Of a stretch of DNA of 64,000 nt, positions 1-9,346 are shown piece after piece (position 1 is the stretch's first letter; each line of letters opens with the position of its first letter). The notes beneath the pieces are model-generated. The model was not told where the DNA came from and did no database searches. It was given only the letters and a program-made list of their open reading frames with translations. This stretch comes from Streptomyces nodosus (GTDB lineage Bacteria; Actinomycetota; Actinomycetes; Streptomycetales; Streptomycetaceae), in assembly GCF_008704995.1 (NCBI RefSeq), contig NZ_CP023747.1, positions 2,568,501-2,632,500 of the forward strand, in the 5' to 3' direction. The position numbers and the translations under genes are program-made.

Positions 1-742
1 TGCCCAGGTCGTGCGGGATGCGCTCCTGGCGGCGGTAGAGCTTGGCGCGGTCGCCGTTCCAGGACTCGAAGACCGCCTTGATGGCGAGGTCCATCTGCTC
101 CCGGGGGTCCTGAGGGAAGTCGCGCCCGGCCTCGGTCTTGACGATCTTCTTGAACTTGGTGACCAGCTTCTTGAGGTCGCCGGCCTCCAATTCGGTGTCG
201 ACCGCGACCTTCTTGGCCGTCTTGGCCGCCTCGAGCGCGTCCTCGAAGAGCTCGCCGTCGACGCCGAGCACGGTCTTGCCGAACATCTGGATGAGACGGC
301 GGTACGAGTCCCAGGCGAAGCGCTCCTCGCCGGCCTGCTTCGCCAGACCCTGGACGGACTTGTCGGACAGACCGATGTTCAGGACCGTGTCCATCATGCC
401 GGGCATCGAGAACTTGGCACCGGAGCGCACGGACACCAGGAGGGGGTCGTCGGCCTGGCCGAGCTTCTTGCCCATCCGCTGCTCCAGCGCGGCGAGGTGC
501 GCACTCACCTCGTCACGCAGCGCCGAGGGCTCTTCGCCGCTCCCCAGGTAGACCTTGCAGGCCTCCGTGCTGATGGTGAAGCCCGGAGGGACGGGGAGGC
601 CGAGGTTGGTCATCTCGGCGAGGTTCGCGCCCTTGCCACCGAGGAGGTCCTTGAGGTCCTTGTTGCCTTCGGTGAAGTCATAAACGAACTTCACGCCCTC
701 GCCGCCGTTCTGCGTGACTTGAGGATCTTTGTTTTCCGACAC
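1..742 (-). CDS. ppdK: pyruvate, phosphate dikinase, N-terminal part (runs off the window)
   Basis: Interconverts pyruvate plus ATP plus phosphate with phosphoenolpyruvate, AMP and pyrophosphate in the cytosol. About 247 N-terminal residues are visible and the rest lies before base 1. Read on the minus strand, the protein begins MSENKDPQV and then shows the nucleotide-grasp signature KDLLGGKGANLAEMTNLGLPVPPGF, followed further on by VSVRSGAKFSMPGMMDTVLNIGL, both typical of the ATP-binding half of this family. I chose the GTG at 742 because GAGGAG lies about 8 bases upstream and the conserved family start follows directly. The family is usually near 900 residues, so roughly a quarter is here. 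Function is confident; the phosphohistidine and PEP domains cannot be checked in this window. Confidence 0.93.
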   Translation of the reverse strand, partial: MSENKDPQVTQNGGEGVKFVYDFTEGNKDLKDLLGGKGANLAEMTNLGLPVPPGFTISTEACKVYLGSGEEPSALRDEVSAHLAALEQRMGKKLGQADDPLLVSVRSGAKFSMPGMMDTVLNIGLSDKSVQGLAKQAGEERFAWDSYRRLIQMFGKTVLGVDGELFEDALEAAKTAKKVAVDTELEAGDLKKLVTKFKKIVKTEAGRDFPQDPREQMDLAIKAVFESWNGDRAKLYRRQERIPHDLG

Positions 743-1279
743 GGTCTCGACTCCTCGAGGACGTGGTGGCTGCCCTGACGGCGAGGAACATACCCAGATC
801 GAAGGAGTCTGGGTACGTCCACTTGCGCGCCATGCGCCTGTAACCACTCGTCCGCCACTGGATCGAAAGTCAAGGGTCGGCAACTCCTCGCGGCCGGATG
901 TTTTCACTTCTTGAACGCGACAGTGCTCTCAAGTCAAGGGTAACGCTCACATGAGCGGGATTCCATACACTTGATTTCGCCCGCTGAACGGATGAGGTAC
1001 GGCACTGAGTGCCAGCCCTTGGAGAAGTGCAGACGGTAAAAAATCGCTCATCTGAGCGGTAGCCCTATCAAGGGTGGCGAGAATCACGCCCTCGAAGGGC
1101 CCCGTTTTCACCATGCGGACGGACATACGGACGTGCGTGCGGGCACCCGCGGTCTCGAAGGGACGACGGCACGGGGTGCCGGGCCGGATGGTCAAAAGCA
1201 CGCCATGGCGAAGTTTGCCGGGTGTTTGCCCGGTGCCGGGGCTCCGCCTTGAACGCGCCCGAGCGAGCACTCGTACGGG
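743..1279. other. 537-base non-coding region between ppdK and the LtaS-like gene
   Basis: No convincing gene. It must hold the ppdK promoter (minus strand) and that of the following membrane protein (plus strand). It carries two copies of a 14-base palindrome, CGCTCA-N2-TGAGCG, at 944-957 and 1045-1058. It also carries three direct copies of TCAAGGGT, at 870-877, 934-941 and 1068-1075. The open frames that cross it have no ribosome binding site and no recognisable protein family. Confidence 0.6.
944..1058. promoter_or_regulatory. pair of CGCTCA-N2-TGAGCG palindromes, possible operators
   Basis: The two perfect 6+6 inverted repeats at 944-957 and 1045-1058 differ only in the two central bases and lie 101 bases apart. 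Duplicated palindromes between divergent genes are typical of a dimeric regulator's operator. The regulator is unknown, and neither neighbouring gene is a transcription factor. Confidence 0.4.
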
Positions 1280-4039
1280 ATGGCGGCGGGCCCCGGACTC
1301 CCCCGGTCGGGGCCCGTCCTCCAGCACGGTCTGCGCAACGGAAGGACCTTCGGGTTGCCTCTCAACACACGCTCACCACAGACGACGGACAAGGCTGGGG
1401 AGGCCACGGGCGAGGACCTGCCGACGGAGGAGGAACGGCAGACCCCGGATCCGGAGGGCACACCGGCCGACGCCGACACCGAGGCATCCACGCCGACCGC
1501 CTCCGCCCCCGACACGGAACCCGTCCCCGCACCGGGCACGGTGCCGCACCCGAGGCCTTCGGCGGAGGGCGCCGCGGGGCCCGAGTCGGCCTCCGGCACG
1601 GCAGACCACGATCCGGCCTCCGGTACGGCGGAGCCCGAGGCGTGCTCCGGCACCATGGAGCCCGAGGCGAGCTCCGGGACAACGGGCCGCGGCCCGAGGC
1701 CCCTCACGGCGGATTCCGAGGGCGGCCCCGTCACCGCGAAGCCCGAGGCCACGTCCGCCGTCGCAGAGCCCACGTCGGGCACCGGCGCCACGGAAACCGG
1801 ATCAGCGTCCGGTGCTACGGGCCCCGGCCCGGCCTCCGATCCTGCGGAGCCCGAGGCGACCCCCGGTGTCACGGACCACAGCCCGGCCCCCGGTACTCCC
1901 GAGCCCGAGCCCGAGTCCACATCCGATGCCCCGAAGGCCGAGCCCGGGTCGGAGCCCGAGCCCGAGTCCGGGTCGGAGCCCGAGGCCAAGTCCCATACGG
2001 AGCCTGAACCTGGGCCGGAGCCCGCGTCCGAGTCCATATCCAACGCCCCGAAGGCCGGGCCGGAGGCGGAGCCCGAGCCGGAGCACGCCCTGGCGGCGCA
2101 GGTCTCCGGAGGGGACTCCGTAGCCGAACACGGACCGGAGGGCGCAGGACCGGCGCCCGGCGGCCGGGCGATATCCGCCGCCACCGAGAGCGCGGGCCCG
2201 GCCGGCACCGACGACAGGCCCCCCGCCCCGGAAGCCGACCGCACCGACTCCGCCCCGGACCCGACGTCCGACCCCGCACCGGCCCCGGCCCCCACCGCCG
2301 AGGTGGACGCAGCCCCGGATCCCCGACCGGCCGCGGCACCCGCCACCGAGCAGACCGCGACACCGCGCCCCCGGCTGTCGCGGCTACGGGACTGGGGGGA
2401 GGCGCACCCGCGCGCCGCCCGGGTTCCCGGTATCGCCGTCACCGTGCTCGCCGGGGCCTTCGTCGTCGCCGCGCTGCTGCTGCCGAGCAAGCCCGAGAGC
2501 CTGAAGTTCGCCGCGTTCACCCGGCTGCCGATGGAGGCGCTGACCTTCGCCGTGCTCCTGGCCGTGCTCCCCCGGCGGCCACGGCTGACGGCCACCTGGA
2601 TCGGCGGGATCACCCTCGGGGTGCTGACCCTGCTCAATCTGCTGGACATCGGCTTCCAGGAATACCTCGGCCGCGGCTTCGACGTGATCCTCGACTGGCC
2701 CCTGTTCCCCGACGGCTACTCCTACCTCGAGGACACCCTGGGCGGGACGGGCGCCGTGGGCGCGCTGGTGGCGGTGCTCGTGATCGCGGCCGCCCTGCTC
2801 CTCGTCCCCGTGCTCGCCCTCGTCCGGCTCGGCGGGCTGATGGCCCGGCATCGCGCCACCACCACCCGTACCGTCCTGGTCCTGAGCCTGGCGTGGATGA
2901 TCTGCACGGCCCTCGGCCTCCGGATCGACGGGGTGCCGGTGGCCGCCGAGCGCACCGTCCACACGGTGCAGGCCCGCAACGACAGCATCCGCGAGACCCT
3001 GCGGGACGAGCAGGAGTTCGCCCGCACCGCCGGGGTGGACGCCTTCGGCGGCACCCCGGGCTCCGAGCTGGTGCCCGATCTGCGCGGCAAGGACATGATC
3101 TTCACCTTCATCGAGAGCTACGGCCGCACCGCGCTCGAGGACCCGGAGATCGCCCCCGGTGTCGAACAGACGCTCGCCGACAGCACCAAGGCCCTCACCG
3201 AGGCGGGCTTCCAGGCCAAGAGCGGCTGGCTGACCTCGGCGACGTACGGCGCCGGAAGCTGGCTCGGCCACTCCACGTTCCTGTCGGGCCTCTGGGTCGA
3301 CAACCAGAGCCGCTATCGCACCGTCACCACGAGCGACCGTCTCACCCTCACCAAGGCCTTCCAGAAGACGGGCGACTGGGACACCGTCGGGGTCATGCCC
3401 GGGGTGCAGAAGGGCTGGCCGGAGCAGAGGTTCCACGGCCTGGACAAGGTCTACAACGCCTTCCAACTGGGCTACCAGGGCCCGAAGTTCAGCTGGTCCA
3501 CCATGCCCGACCAGTACACCCTGGAGGCCTACCAGCAGCTGGAGCACAGCAAGAAGCGCGACAAGCCGCTGATGTCGGAGATCATCCTGACCTCCAGCCA
3601 CCAGCCCTGGGCGCCCATCCCGAAGATGGTCGGCTGGGACGAGCTGGGCAACGGCTCGGTGTTCGACGCCATCGAGAAGGCGGGCAGCGACCCCAAGGAC
3701 GTCATCGCCGACAGCACCCTGTCGAAGGAGGGGTACGGCCAGTCGATCCAGTACTCGCTCACCAGCCTGACCCAGTTCCTGGAGCGCTACGGCACCGACG
3801 ACACGGTCCTCGTCTTCCTCGGTGACCACCAGCCGATCTCCCGGGTCAGCGGCGACCACGCCAGCCGTGATGTGCCGTGCACCGTGGTCGCCAAGGACCC
3901 CGCGGTGCTCGACAAGATCGCCGACTGGGGCTGGTCGGACGGCCTGCGGCCCGCGCAGGACGCCCCGGTGTGGAAGATGAGCTCCTTCCGCGACCGCTTT
4001 CTGACGGCCTACGGCTCCACCCCGCACCCGAAGAGCTGA
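1280..4039 (+). CDS. LtaS-like sulfatase-fold phosphoglycerol transferase with a long acidic N-terminus
   Basis: Membrane enzyme of the alkaline-phosphatase/sulfatase superfamily, resembling the lipoteichoic acid synthase group that moves glycerol phosphate outside the cell. Residues to about 365 are low-complexity, rich in Glu, Pro, Ala, Thr and Gly and probably disordered. Four or five membrane segments follow (about 377-600, for example AVTVLAGAFVVAALLLP and ALVAVLVIAAALLLVPVLALV), then the extracytoplasmic domain. IFTFIESYGRT near residue 611, GAGSWLGHSTFLSG and LVFLGDHQP near 848 correspond to the metal and nucleophile motifs. The start is uncertain: TTG at 1355, in frame and preceded by GGAAGG, would remove 25 residues that fit the family poorly. 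It is convergent with dusB. The substrate in Streptomyces (teichoic acid or another glycopolymer) is inferred. Confidence 0.78.
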   Translation: MAAGPGLPRSGPVLQHGLRNGRTFGLPLNTRSPQTTDKAGEATGEDLPTEEERQTPDPEGTPADADTEASTPTASAPDTEPVPAPGTVPHPRPSAEGAAGPESASGTADHDPASGTAEPEACSGTMEPEASSGTTGRGPRPLTADSEGGPVTAKPEATSAVAEPTSGTGATETGSASGATGPGPASDPAEPEATPGVTDHSPAPGTPEPEPESTSDAPKAEPGSEPEPESGSEPEAKSHTEPEPGPEPASESISNAPKAGPEAEPEPEHALAAQVSGGDSVAEHGPEGAGPAPGGRAISAATESAGPAGTDDRPPAPEADRTDSAPDPTSDPAPAPAPTAEVDAAPDPRPAAAPATEQTATPRPRLSRLRDWGEAHPRAARVPGIAVTVLAGAFVVAALLLPSKPESLKFAAFTRLPMEALTFAVLLAVLPRRPRLTATWIGGITLGVLTLLNLLDIGFQEYLGRGFDVILDWPLFPDGYSYLEDTLGGTGAVGALVAVLVIAAALLLVPVLALVRLGGLMARHRATTTRTVLVLSLAWMICTALGLRIDGVPVAAERTVHTVQARNDSIRETLRDEQEFARTAGVDAFGGTPGSELVPDLRGKDMIFTFIESYGRTALEDPEIAPGVEQTLADSTKALTEAGFQAKSGWLTSATYGAGSWLGHSTFLSGLWVDNQSRYRTVTTSDRLTLTKAFQKTGDWDTVGVMPGVQKGWPEQRFHGLDKVYNAFQLGYQGPKFSWSTMPDQYTLEAYQQLEHSKKRDKPLMSEIILTSSHQPWAPIPKMVGWDELGNGSVFDAIEKAGSDPKDVIADSTLSKEGYGQSIQYSLTSLTQFLERYGTDDTVLVFLGDHQPISRVSGDHASRDVPCTVVAKDPAVLDKIADWGWSDGLRPAQDAPVWKMSSFRDRFLTAYGSTPHPKS

Positions 4040-4043
4040 CCCC

Positions 4044-4081
4044 GGCGCCCGCGGCGAAGGGCTGACCCCGGCGCGGGCGCC
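4044..4081. terminator. hairpin between convergent genes
   Basis: A 10-bp perfect stem (GGCGCCCGCG with CGCGGGCGCC) separated by 18 bases fills the gap between the convergent LtaS-like gene and dusB. There is no U-tract, as is usual in Streptomyces. The sequence GCTGACCCCGGCGC is also directly repeated here. Confidence 0.6.
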
Positions 4082-4085
4082 CGGG

Positions 4086-5237
4086 TCAGCCCCCGGAGGT
4101 GTCCAGTTCCGCGTCCTCGCCGACCCCCGCGCAGTCGTACGGGTCCTTCAGCCAGCCGTCCGGCAGCACCACCCGGTTGTTGCCGGACGTACGGCCGCGG
4201 GGCCCGTCGGCGCCGGCGGGCCACGGCTGGTCGAGGTCCAACTGATCGAGACCGGCCCGCAGTTCCTCCAGCGAGGAGGTGATCGCCAGCCGCTTGCGCA
4301 TCTCCGAGCCGACCGCGAAGCCCTTCAGATACCAGGCGACATGCTTGCGGAAGTCGATGACCCCGCGGGACTCGTCGCCGATCCACTCTCCCAGCAGCGT
4401 GGCGTGCCGGACCATGACGTCCGCGACCTCGCGCAGGGACGGACGGGCGAGGTCCTCCACCCGCCCCTCGAAGGCCGCCACCAGATCGGCGAACAGCCAG
4501 GGCCGCCCCAGACAGCCGCGGCCCACGACCACTCCGTCGCAGCCCGTCTCCCGCACCATCCGCAGCGCGTCCTCGGCGGACCAGATGTCGCCGTTGCCGA
4601 GCACCGGGATCTCCGGGACATGCTCCTTCAGCCGCGCGATGGCGTCCCAGTCCGCGGTGCCGCCGTAGTGCTGGGCGGCCGTGCGGCCGTGCAGGGCGAT
4701 GGCGGTGACGCCCTCCTCCACGGCGATCCGCCCGGCGTCCAGATAAGTGATGTGGTCGTCGTCGATGCCCTTGCGCATCTTCATGGTGACCGGCAGATCA
4801 CCGGCGCCGCTGACGGCCTCGCGCAGGATCGCCCGCAGCAGATTCCGCTTGTACGGGAGGGCGGAGCCGCCGCCCTTGCGGGTCACCTTGGGCACCGGGC
4901 AGCCGAAGTTCAGGTCGATGTGGTCGGCCAGATCCTCCTCCGCGATCATGCGGACGGCCTTGCCGACGGTCGCCGGGTCCACGCCGTACAGCTGGATCGA
5001 GCGAGGACGCTCGGTCGCGTCGAACCTGATCAGCTGCATGGTCTTGTCATTGCGCTCGACCAGCGCCCGGGTCGTGATCATCTCGCTCACGAAGAGCCCC
5101 TTGCCACCGCTGAACTCCCGGCACAGCGTCCGGAAGGGAGCGTTGGTGATCCCGGCCATGGGTGCGAGCACCACGGGCGGCTGGACGGAGTGCGGGCCGA
5201 TCCGCAGCGTCGTCGGGTTCATCGGGGGCGTGGACAT
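4086..5237 (-). CDS. dusB: tRNA-dihydrouridine synthase (DusB family)
   Basis: FMN-dependent enzyme that reduces uridines in the D-loop of tRNA. The 383-residue TIM-barrel protein has APMAGITNAPFR near residue 25, DLNFGCPVPKVTRKGGGSAL with the catalytic cysteine at about 113, VTMKMRKG, ALHGRTAAQHYGG, VLGNGDI, and the flavin phosphate site GVVVGRGCLGRPWLF. The C-terminal helical region (RKHVAWYLKGF) is the tRNA-binding part. ATG at 5237 is taken as the start; ATG at 5222 is an in-frame alternative. The spacing of the upstream GGGGG run is unusually short for the first ATG. The gene is divergent from the MFS pump, with a 96-base gap. Confidence 0.93.
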   Translation of the reverse strand: MSTPPMNPTTLRIGPHSVQPPVVLAPMAGITNAPFRTLCREFSGGKGLFVSEMITTRALVERNDKTMQLIRFDATERPRSIQLYGVDPATVGKAVRMIAEEDLADHIDLNFGCPVPKVTRKGGGSALPYKRNLLRAILREAVSGAGDLPVTMKMRKGIDDDHITYLDAGRIAVEEGVTAIALHGRTAAQHYGGTADWDAIARLKEHVPEIPVLGNGDIWSAEDALRMVRETGCDGVVVGRGCLGRPWLFADLVAAFEGRVEDLARPSLREVADVMVRHATLLGEWIGDESRGVIDFRKHVAWYLKGFAVGSEMRKRLAITSSLEELRAGLDQLDLDQPWPAGADGPRGRTSGNNRVVLPDGWLKDPYDCAGVGEDAELDTSGG

Positions 5238-5296
5238 TCCCCCATTGTCCCGTACGCCGAGGGGTACCCGGCCCCCGAATTCCCGGAAGTCATTAG

Positions 5297-5326
5297 TTAA
5301 CCGCACTATCGACACCGGCGTACGAT
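5297..5326 (+). promoter_or_regulatory. putative leaderless promoter of the MFS gene
   Basis: TTAACC at 5297-5302, an 18-base spacer and TACGAT at 5321-5326 place the transcription start 7-8 bases later, at or next to the ATG at 5334. No ribosome binding site precedes that ATG. An imperfect TAGT...ACTA repeat overlaps the -35 area and could be an operator. Confidence 0.5.
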
Positions 5327-5333
5327 GGAACGC

Positions 5334-6785
5334 ATGCCCGAGCCCAGCCGTCGACGACGTCTTCTTGTGCTCGCGATCTGCTGTATGAGCCTGCTGATCG
5401 TCAGCCTCGACAACACCGTTTTGAACGTCGCGTTGCCCTCGATGCAGAAGGAGCTGCACGCGAGTGTGGCGGGCCTGCAGTGGACGATCGACGCCTACAC
5501 GGTGGTCCTGGCGACGCTGCTGATGCTCGCGGGCTCCACCGCCGACCGGATCGGCCGCAAACGCGTCTTCATGGCCGGTCTCGCCGTCTTCAGCATCGGT
5601 TCGCTGCTGTGTTCCCTCGCCCCCAGCCTGGAGGCGCTGGTGGCGTTCCGCATGGTGCAGGCGGTGGGCGGTTCGATGCTCAACCCGGTCGCCATGTCGA
5701 TCATCACCAACACCTTCACCGACAGCCGTGAGCGAGCCCGTGCGATCGGGGCGTGGGGCGCCGTGGTCGGCATCTCCATGGCCGCCGGGCCGCTGGTCGG
5801 CGGGCTGCTGGTGGAGTCGGTCGGCTGGCGCTCGATCTTCTGGATCAATCTGCCGATAGGCGCGGCCGCACTGCTGCTCACCCTCCGCTGCATCCCCGAG
5901 TCCCGCGCCCCCAAGGCCCGCCGCCCGGACCCGGTCGGCCAGCTGCTGGTGATCGCCCTGTTCGGCTCCCTGACCTACGCGATCATCGAGGCCCCGGAGG
6001 CCGGCCTCAGCACGGTGGTGCCCTTCGCGGCGGTCGCGCTGCTGGCCCTGCTCGGCCTGCTCTGGTACGAGCCCCGGCGCGACGAACCCCTCATCGACCT
6101 GCGCTTCTTCCACTCGGCGCCGTTCAGCGGCGCCACCGTGATCGCGATCAGCGCGTTCGCGGCCCTGGGCGGCTTTCTGTTCCTGTCCACGCTGTATCTG
6201 CAGAACGTACGCGGTCTCGACGCCCTGCACGCGGGCCTGTGGATGATCCCGATGGCGGCCCCGACCTTTCTGTGCGCGCCCCTGTCCGGCCGTCTGGTCG
6301 GCAGCCGGGGGCCACGCCTGCCGTTGCTGATCGCGGGCTGTGCGATCACCGTCAGCGCGCTGCTGTTCGCGGCCTTCCAGGCGGAGACCTCCGACGCCAC
6401 GCTGCTGCTCGGCTACATCCTGTTCGGCGTGGGCTTCGGCTTCGTCAACGCCCCCATCACCAACACCGCCGTCTCCGGCATGCCCCGCGCCCAGGCCGGA
6501 GTCGCCGCCGCGGTCGCCTCCACCAGCCGCCAGCTCGGCCAGACCCTGGGCGTGGCGGTGATCGGCGCGGTGCTGGCCTCGGGCGTGACCGCGTCCTCGT
6601 ACCGGGACACCTTTGTGGCCGCCGCCCGCCCGGGCTGGTGGATCCTCGTGGTCTGCGGGGCCCTGGTCCTGACCCTGGGCGCGCTGACCACCGGCCGCTG
6701 GGGCCGCAGGACCGCCGACCGCACGGCGGACCGCCTCCAGGAGGCCGAGATCCGGGACGCGGCAGGCGTCGGCGCAGCCCACTGA
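5334..6785 (+). CDS. MFS drug efflux transporter, DHA2 (14-helix) family
   Basis: Proton-driven exporter in the cytoplasmic membrane, family of EmrB/QacA-type multidrug pumps. About 483 residues with roughly 14 hydrophobic segments. The first helix carries LLIVSLDNTVLNVALPSM (the DHA2 motif D1, LDxTxxNVALP). ADRIGRKRVFM is MFS motif A between helices 2 and 3, and GAVVGISMAAGPLVGGLLVESVGWRSIFWINLPIG is motif C plus the following conserved block. ATG 5334 fits the predicted leaderless promoter; ATG 5325 would add three residues. There is no adjacent TetR or MarR regulator, so the inducer and substrate cannot be guessed. A small hairpin follows the gene. Confidence 0.9.
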   Translation: MPEPSRRRRLLVLAICCMSLLIVSLDNTVLNVALPSMQKELHASVAGLQWTIDAYTVVLATLLMLAGSTADRIGRKRVFMAGLAVFSIGSLLCSLAPSLEALVAFRMVQAVGGSMLNPVAMSIITNTFTDSRERARAIGAWGAVVGISMAAGPLVGGLLVESVGWRSIFWINLPIGAAALLLTLRCIPESRAPKARRPDPVGQLLVIALFGSLTYAIIEAPEAGLSTVVPFAAVALLALLGLLWYEPRRDEPLIDLRFFHSAPFSGATVIAISAFAALGGFLFLSTLYLQNVRGLDALHAGLWMIPMAAPTFLCAPLSGRLVGSRGPRLPLLIAGCAITVSALLFAAFQAETSDATLLLGYILFGVGFGFVNAPITNTAVSGMPRAQAGVAAAVASTSRQLGQTLGVAVIGAVLASGVTASSYRDTFVAAARPGWWILVVCGALVLTLGALTTGRWGRRTADRTADRLQEAEIRDAAGVGAAH

Positions 6786-6828
6786 CACCGGGGCCGTGGC
6801 CTGCCCGGCGGACCCTGGTGCGCCCCGA

Positions 6829-6846
6829 CCGCCTAGGTGTAGGCGG
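6829..6846 (+). terminator. small hairpin after the MFS gene
   Basis: A 7-bp perfect stem (CCGCCTA with TAGGCGG) with a GGTG loop, 44 bases past the stop codon. It is short, so it may only be a weak terminator. Confidence 0.4.
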
Positions 6847-6948
6847 CAACGACCGTGGCGGAAGACTGCCGACACCGGGCAATGATTCGGCGGGGCGCCG
6901 CGGGGAGGATCGGTCGCACCGACAGATCGACCACGGAGGCACACTCCC

Positions 6949-7545
6949 ATGAGACCGACGCGTGCGGCCCTGCTCGTCGCGGCCACCGCCCTGGCACCCG
7001 CTCTCCTGCTGACCTCCCCGGCATTCGCCGCCGGCTCGACGGCCACGACGACCACGGCCGTGGCGTCCGCCTCCGGAACGCCGGTGGACGAGATGTCCCT
7101 GGACGACCTCCGCGTCGAGGTCTTCCGCATCCTGGGGAACAAGAACTCCGGCCGGGCCGTCGTCCGGGAGGCCACCAAGGCGCTCGAGGCCGACACCCCG
7201 GACGCCCTGCGCGCCTTCCTCGAAACCGGCTACCGCCTCGCACAGGCCGAAGACGACCGCGTCGCGATCTTCCGCATCCTCGCCGACAAGAACTCCGGCA
7301 CCGGCGTCATCCGAGAAGCCACCAAGGCCCTCGAAACCGACACCCCGGACGCCCTCCGCGCCTTCCTCGAGACCGGCTACCGCCTCGCACAGGCCGAAGA
7401 CGACCGCGTCGCGATCTTCCGCATCCTCGCCGACCCGGCCTCCAGCGACGCCCTCCGCAGGGCGGCCACCGACGCCCTCACCGCCGGTACACCGGAGGAC
7501 CTGCGGTACTTCCTGGAAGTCGGGCGGTACGAGGTGAAGGGCTAG
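6949..7545 (+). CDS. secreted ALF-repeat protein
   Basis: A 198-residue exported protein of unknown function. Residues 1-28 form a Sec signal peptide (MRPTRAALLVAATALAPALLLTSPAFA, AXA cleavage site), followed by a Thr/Ala-rich linker. Three repeats then follow with the pattern VFRIL-x-NKNSGRAVVREATKALEADTPDALRAFLETGYRLAQAEDD, characteristic of the ALF short-repeat family found in actinobacterial secreted proteins and some polymorphic toxins. The last repeat has diverged (DPASSDALRRAATDALTAGTPEDLRYFLEVG). GGAGG lies before the ATG at a normal distance. No toxin domain follows, so this is a repeat-only protein. It is convergent with glyS. The role is not known. Confidence 0.82.
   Translation: MRPTRAALLVAATALAPALLLTSPAFAAGSTATTTTAVASASGTPVDEMSLDDLRVEVFRILGNKNSGRAVVREATKALEADTPDALRAFLETGYRLAQAEDDRVAIFRILADKNSGTGVIREATKALETDTPDALRAFLETGYRLAQAEDDRVAIFRILADPASSDALRRAATDALTAGTPEDLRYFLEVGRYEVKG
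7225..7434 (+). repeat. tandem in-gene repeat, 147-base period
   Basis: A 63-base block at 7225-7287 recurs without change at 7372-7434, so the period is 147 bases or 49 codons. Identity at third codon positions means the copies were duplicated or homogenised recently. Confidence 0.85.
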
Positions 7546-7691
7546 GGCCCACTGGATCCGTGGCCGACGCATCCCAGCGCTACCCGAACCGGTCGTCGAA
7601 GAGCGGGGGTCGACCGTCCCGGCGGGGGGCGGGGACGGCGAACGCCGGGTGGGCCGGAGTGATCCGGACCGCCCGGCGTTCGGGGGTTCCC

Positions 7692-7720
7692 GGGCCCGGG
7701 GGGGGTAGGCCCCCGGGCCC
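7692..7720. terminator. bidirectional terminator between the ALF gene and glyS
   Basis: An 11-bp perfect stem (GGGCCCGGGGG with CCCCCGGGCCC) with a 7-base loop, centred between two convergent genes and just past the glyS stop codon. Confidence 0.75.
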
Positions 7721-7742
7721 CGTGCGCGACCGCGCGGAGTGG

Positions 7743-9125
<1,383 letters not shown>

Positions 9126-9163
9126 GGTGCTCTCTTCATTACGACGACGGACGACGAAGCGAC

Positions 9164-9198
9164 TGCTTCAGAGCGTTGCTTCAGAGCGAATGCTTCAG
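9164..9198 (-). repeat. short tandem repeats in the glyS leader
   Basis: TGCTTCAGAGCG occurs at 9164-9175 and 9177-9188, with a truncated TGCTTCAG at 9191-9198. These lie 39-73 bases upstream of the glyS start. I see no T-box signature or clear hairpin around them, so their role is unknown. Confidence 0.5.
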
Positions 9199-9308
9199 GT
9201 TACCGGCGAGGGCTCCCCTTCAATCAAATCAGTACGGCTCCCAAGTCGGGCCCCCGGGCTCGCTGATGATCACGAACGCGCTCGGCGGGCCTCCGAACCG
9301 GGAGCTTG

Positions 9309-9346
9309 TTGACAACGGTTTCCATATTTGATGAAAATGACTGTCA
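9309..9346 (+). promoter_or_regulatory. leaderless znuA promoter overlapped by Zur boxes
   Basis: A perfect TTGACA (9309-9314) is followed after 18 bases by GAAAAT (9333-9338), which puts the transcription start at about 9345-9346, on the ATG used for znuA. TGAAAATGACTGTCA at 9332-9346 is a strong match to the Streptomyces Zur operator (consensus close to TGAAAATGATTTTCA) and covers the -10 and the start. TGACAACGGTTTCCA at 9310-9324 is a second, weaker palindrome over the -35. Zinc-bound Zur would therefore block the polymerase directly. Confidence 0.8.

Noticed and set aside
1192..2649. Long minus-strand frame opposite the LtaS-like gene (485 codons)
   Set aside because: It mirrors the low-complexity N-terminus of the plus-strand gene. 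It has no ribosome binding site and a repetitive Ser/Gly/Ala composition. GC-rich repeats keep all frames open.
5238..7196. Extension of the dusB frame upstream through the MFS gene
   Set aside because: The conserved Dus family begins at about 5237. The upstream part is antisense to the MFS gene and rich in Arg, Gly and Gln, typical of a shadow frame.
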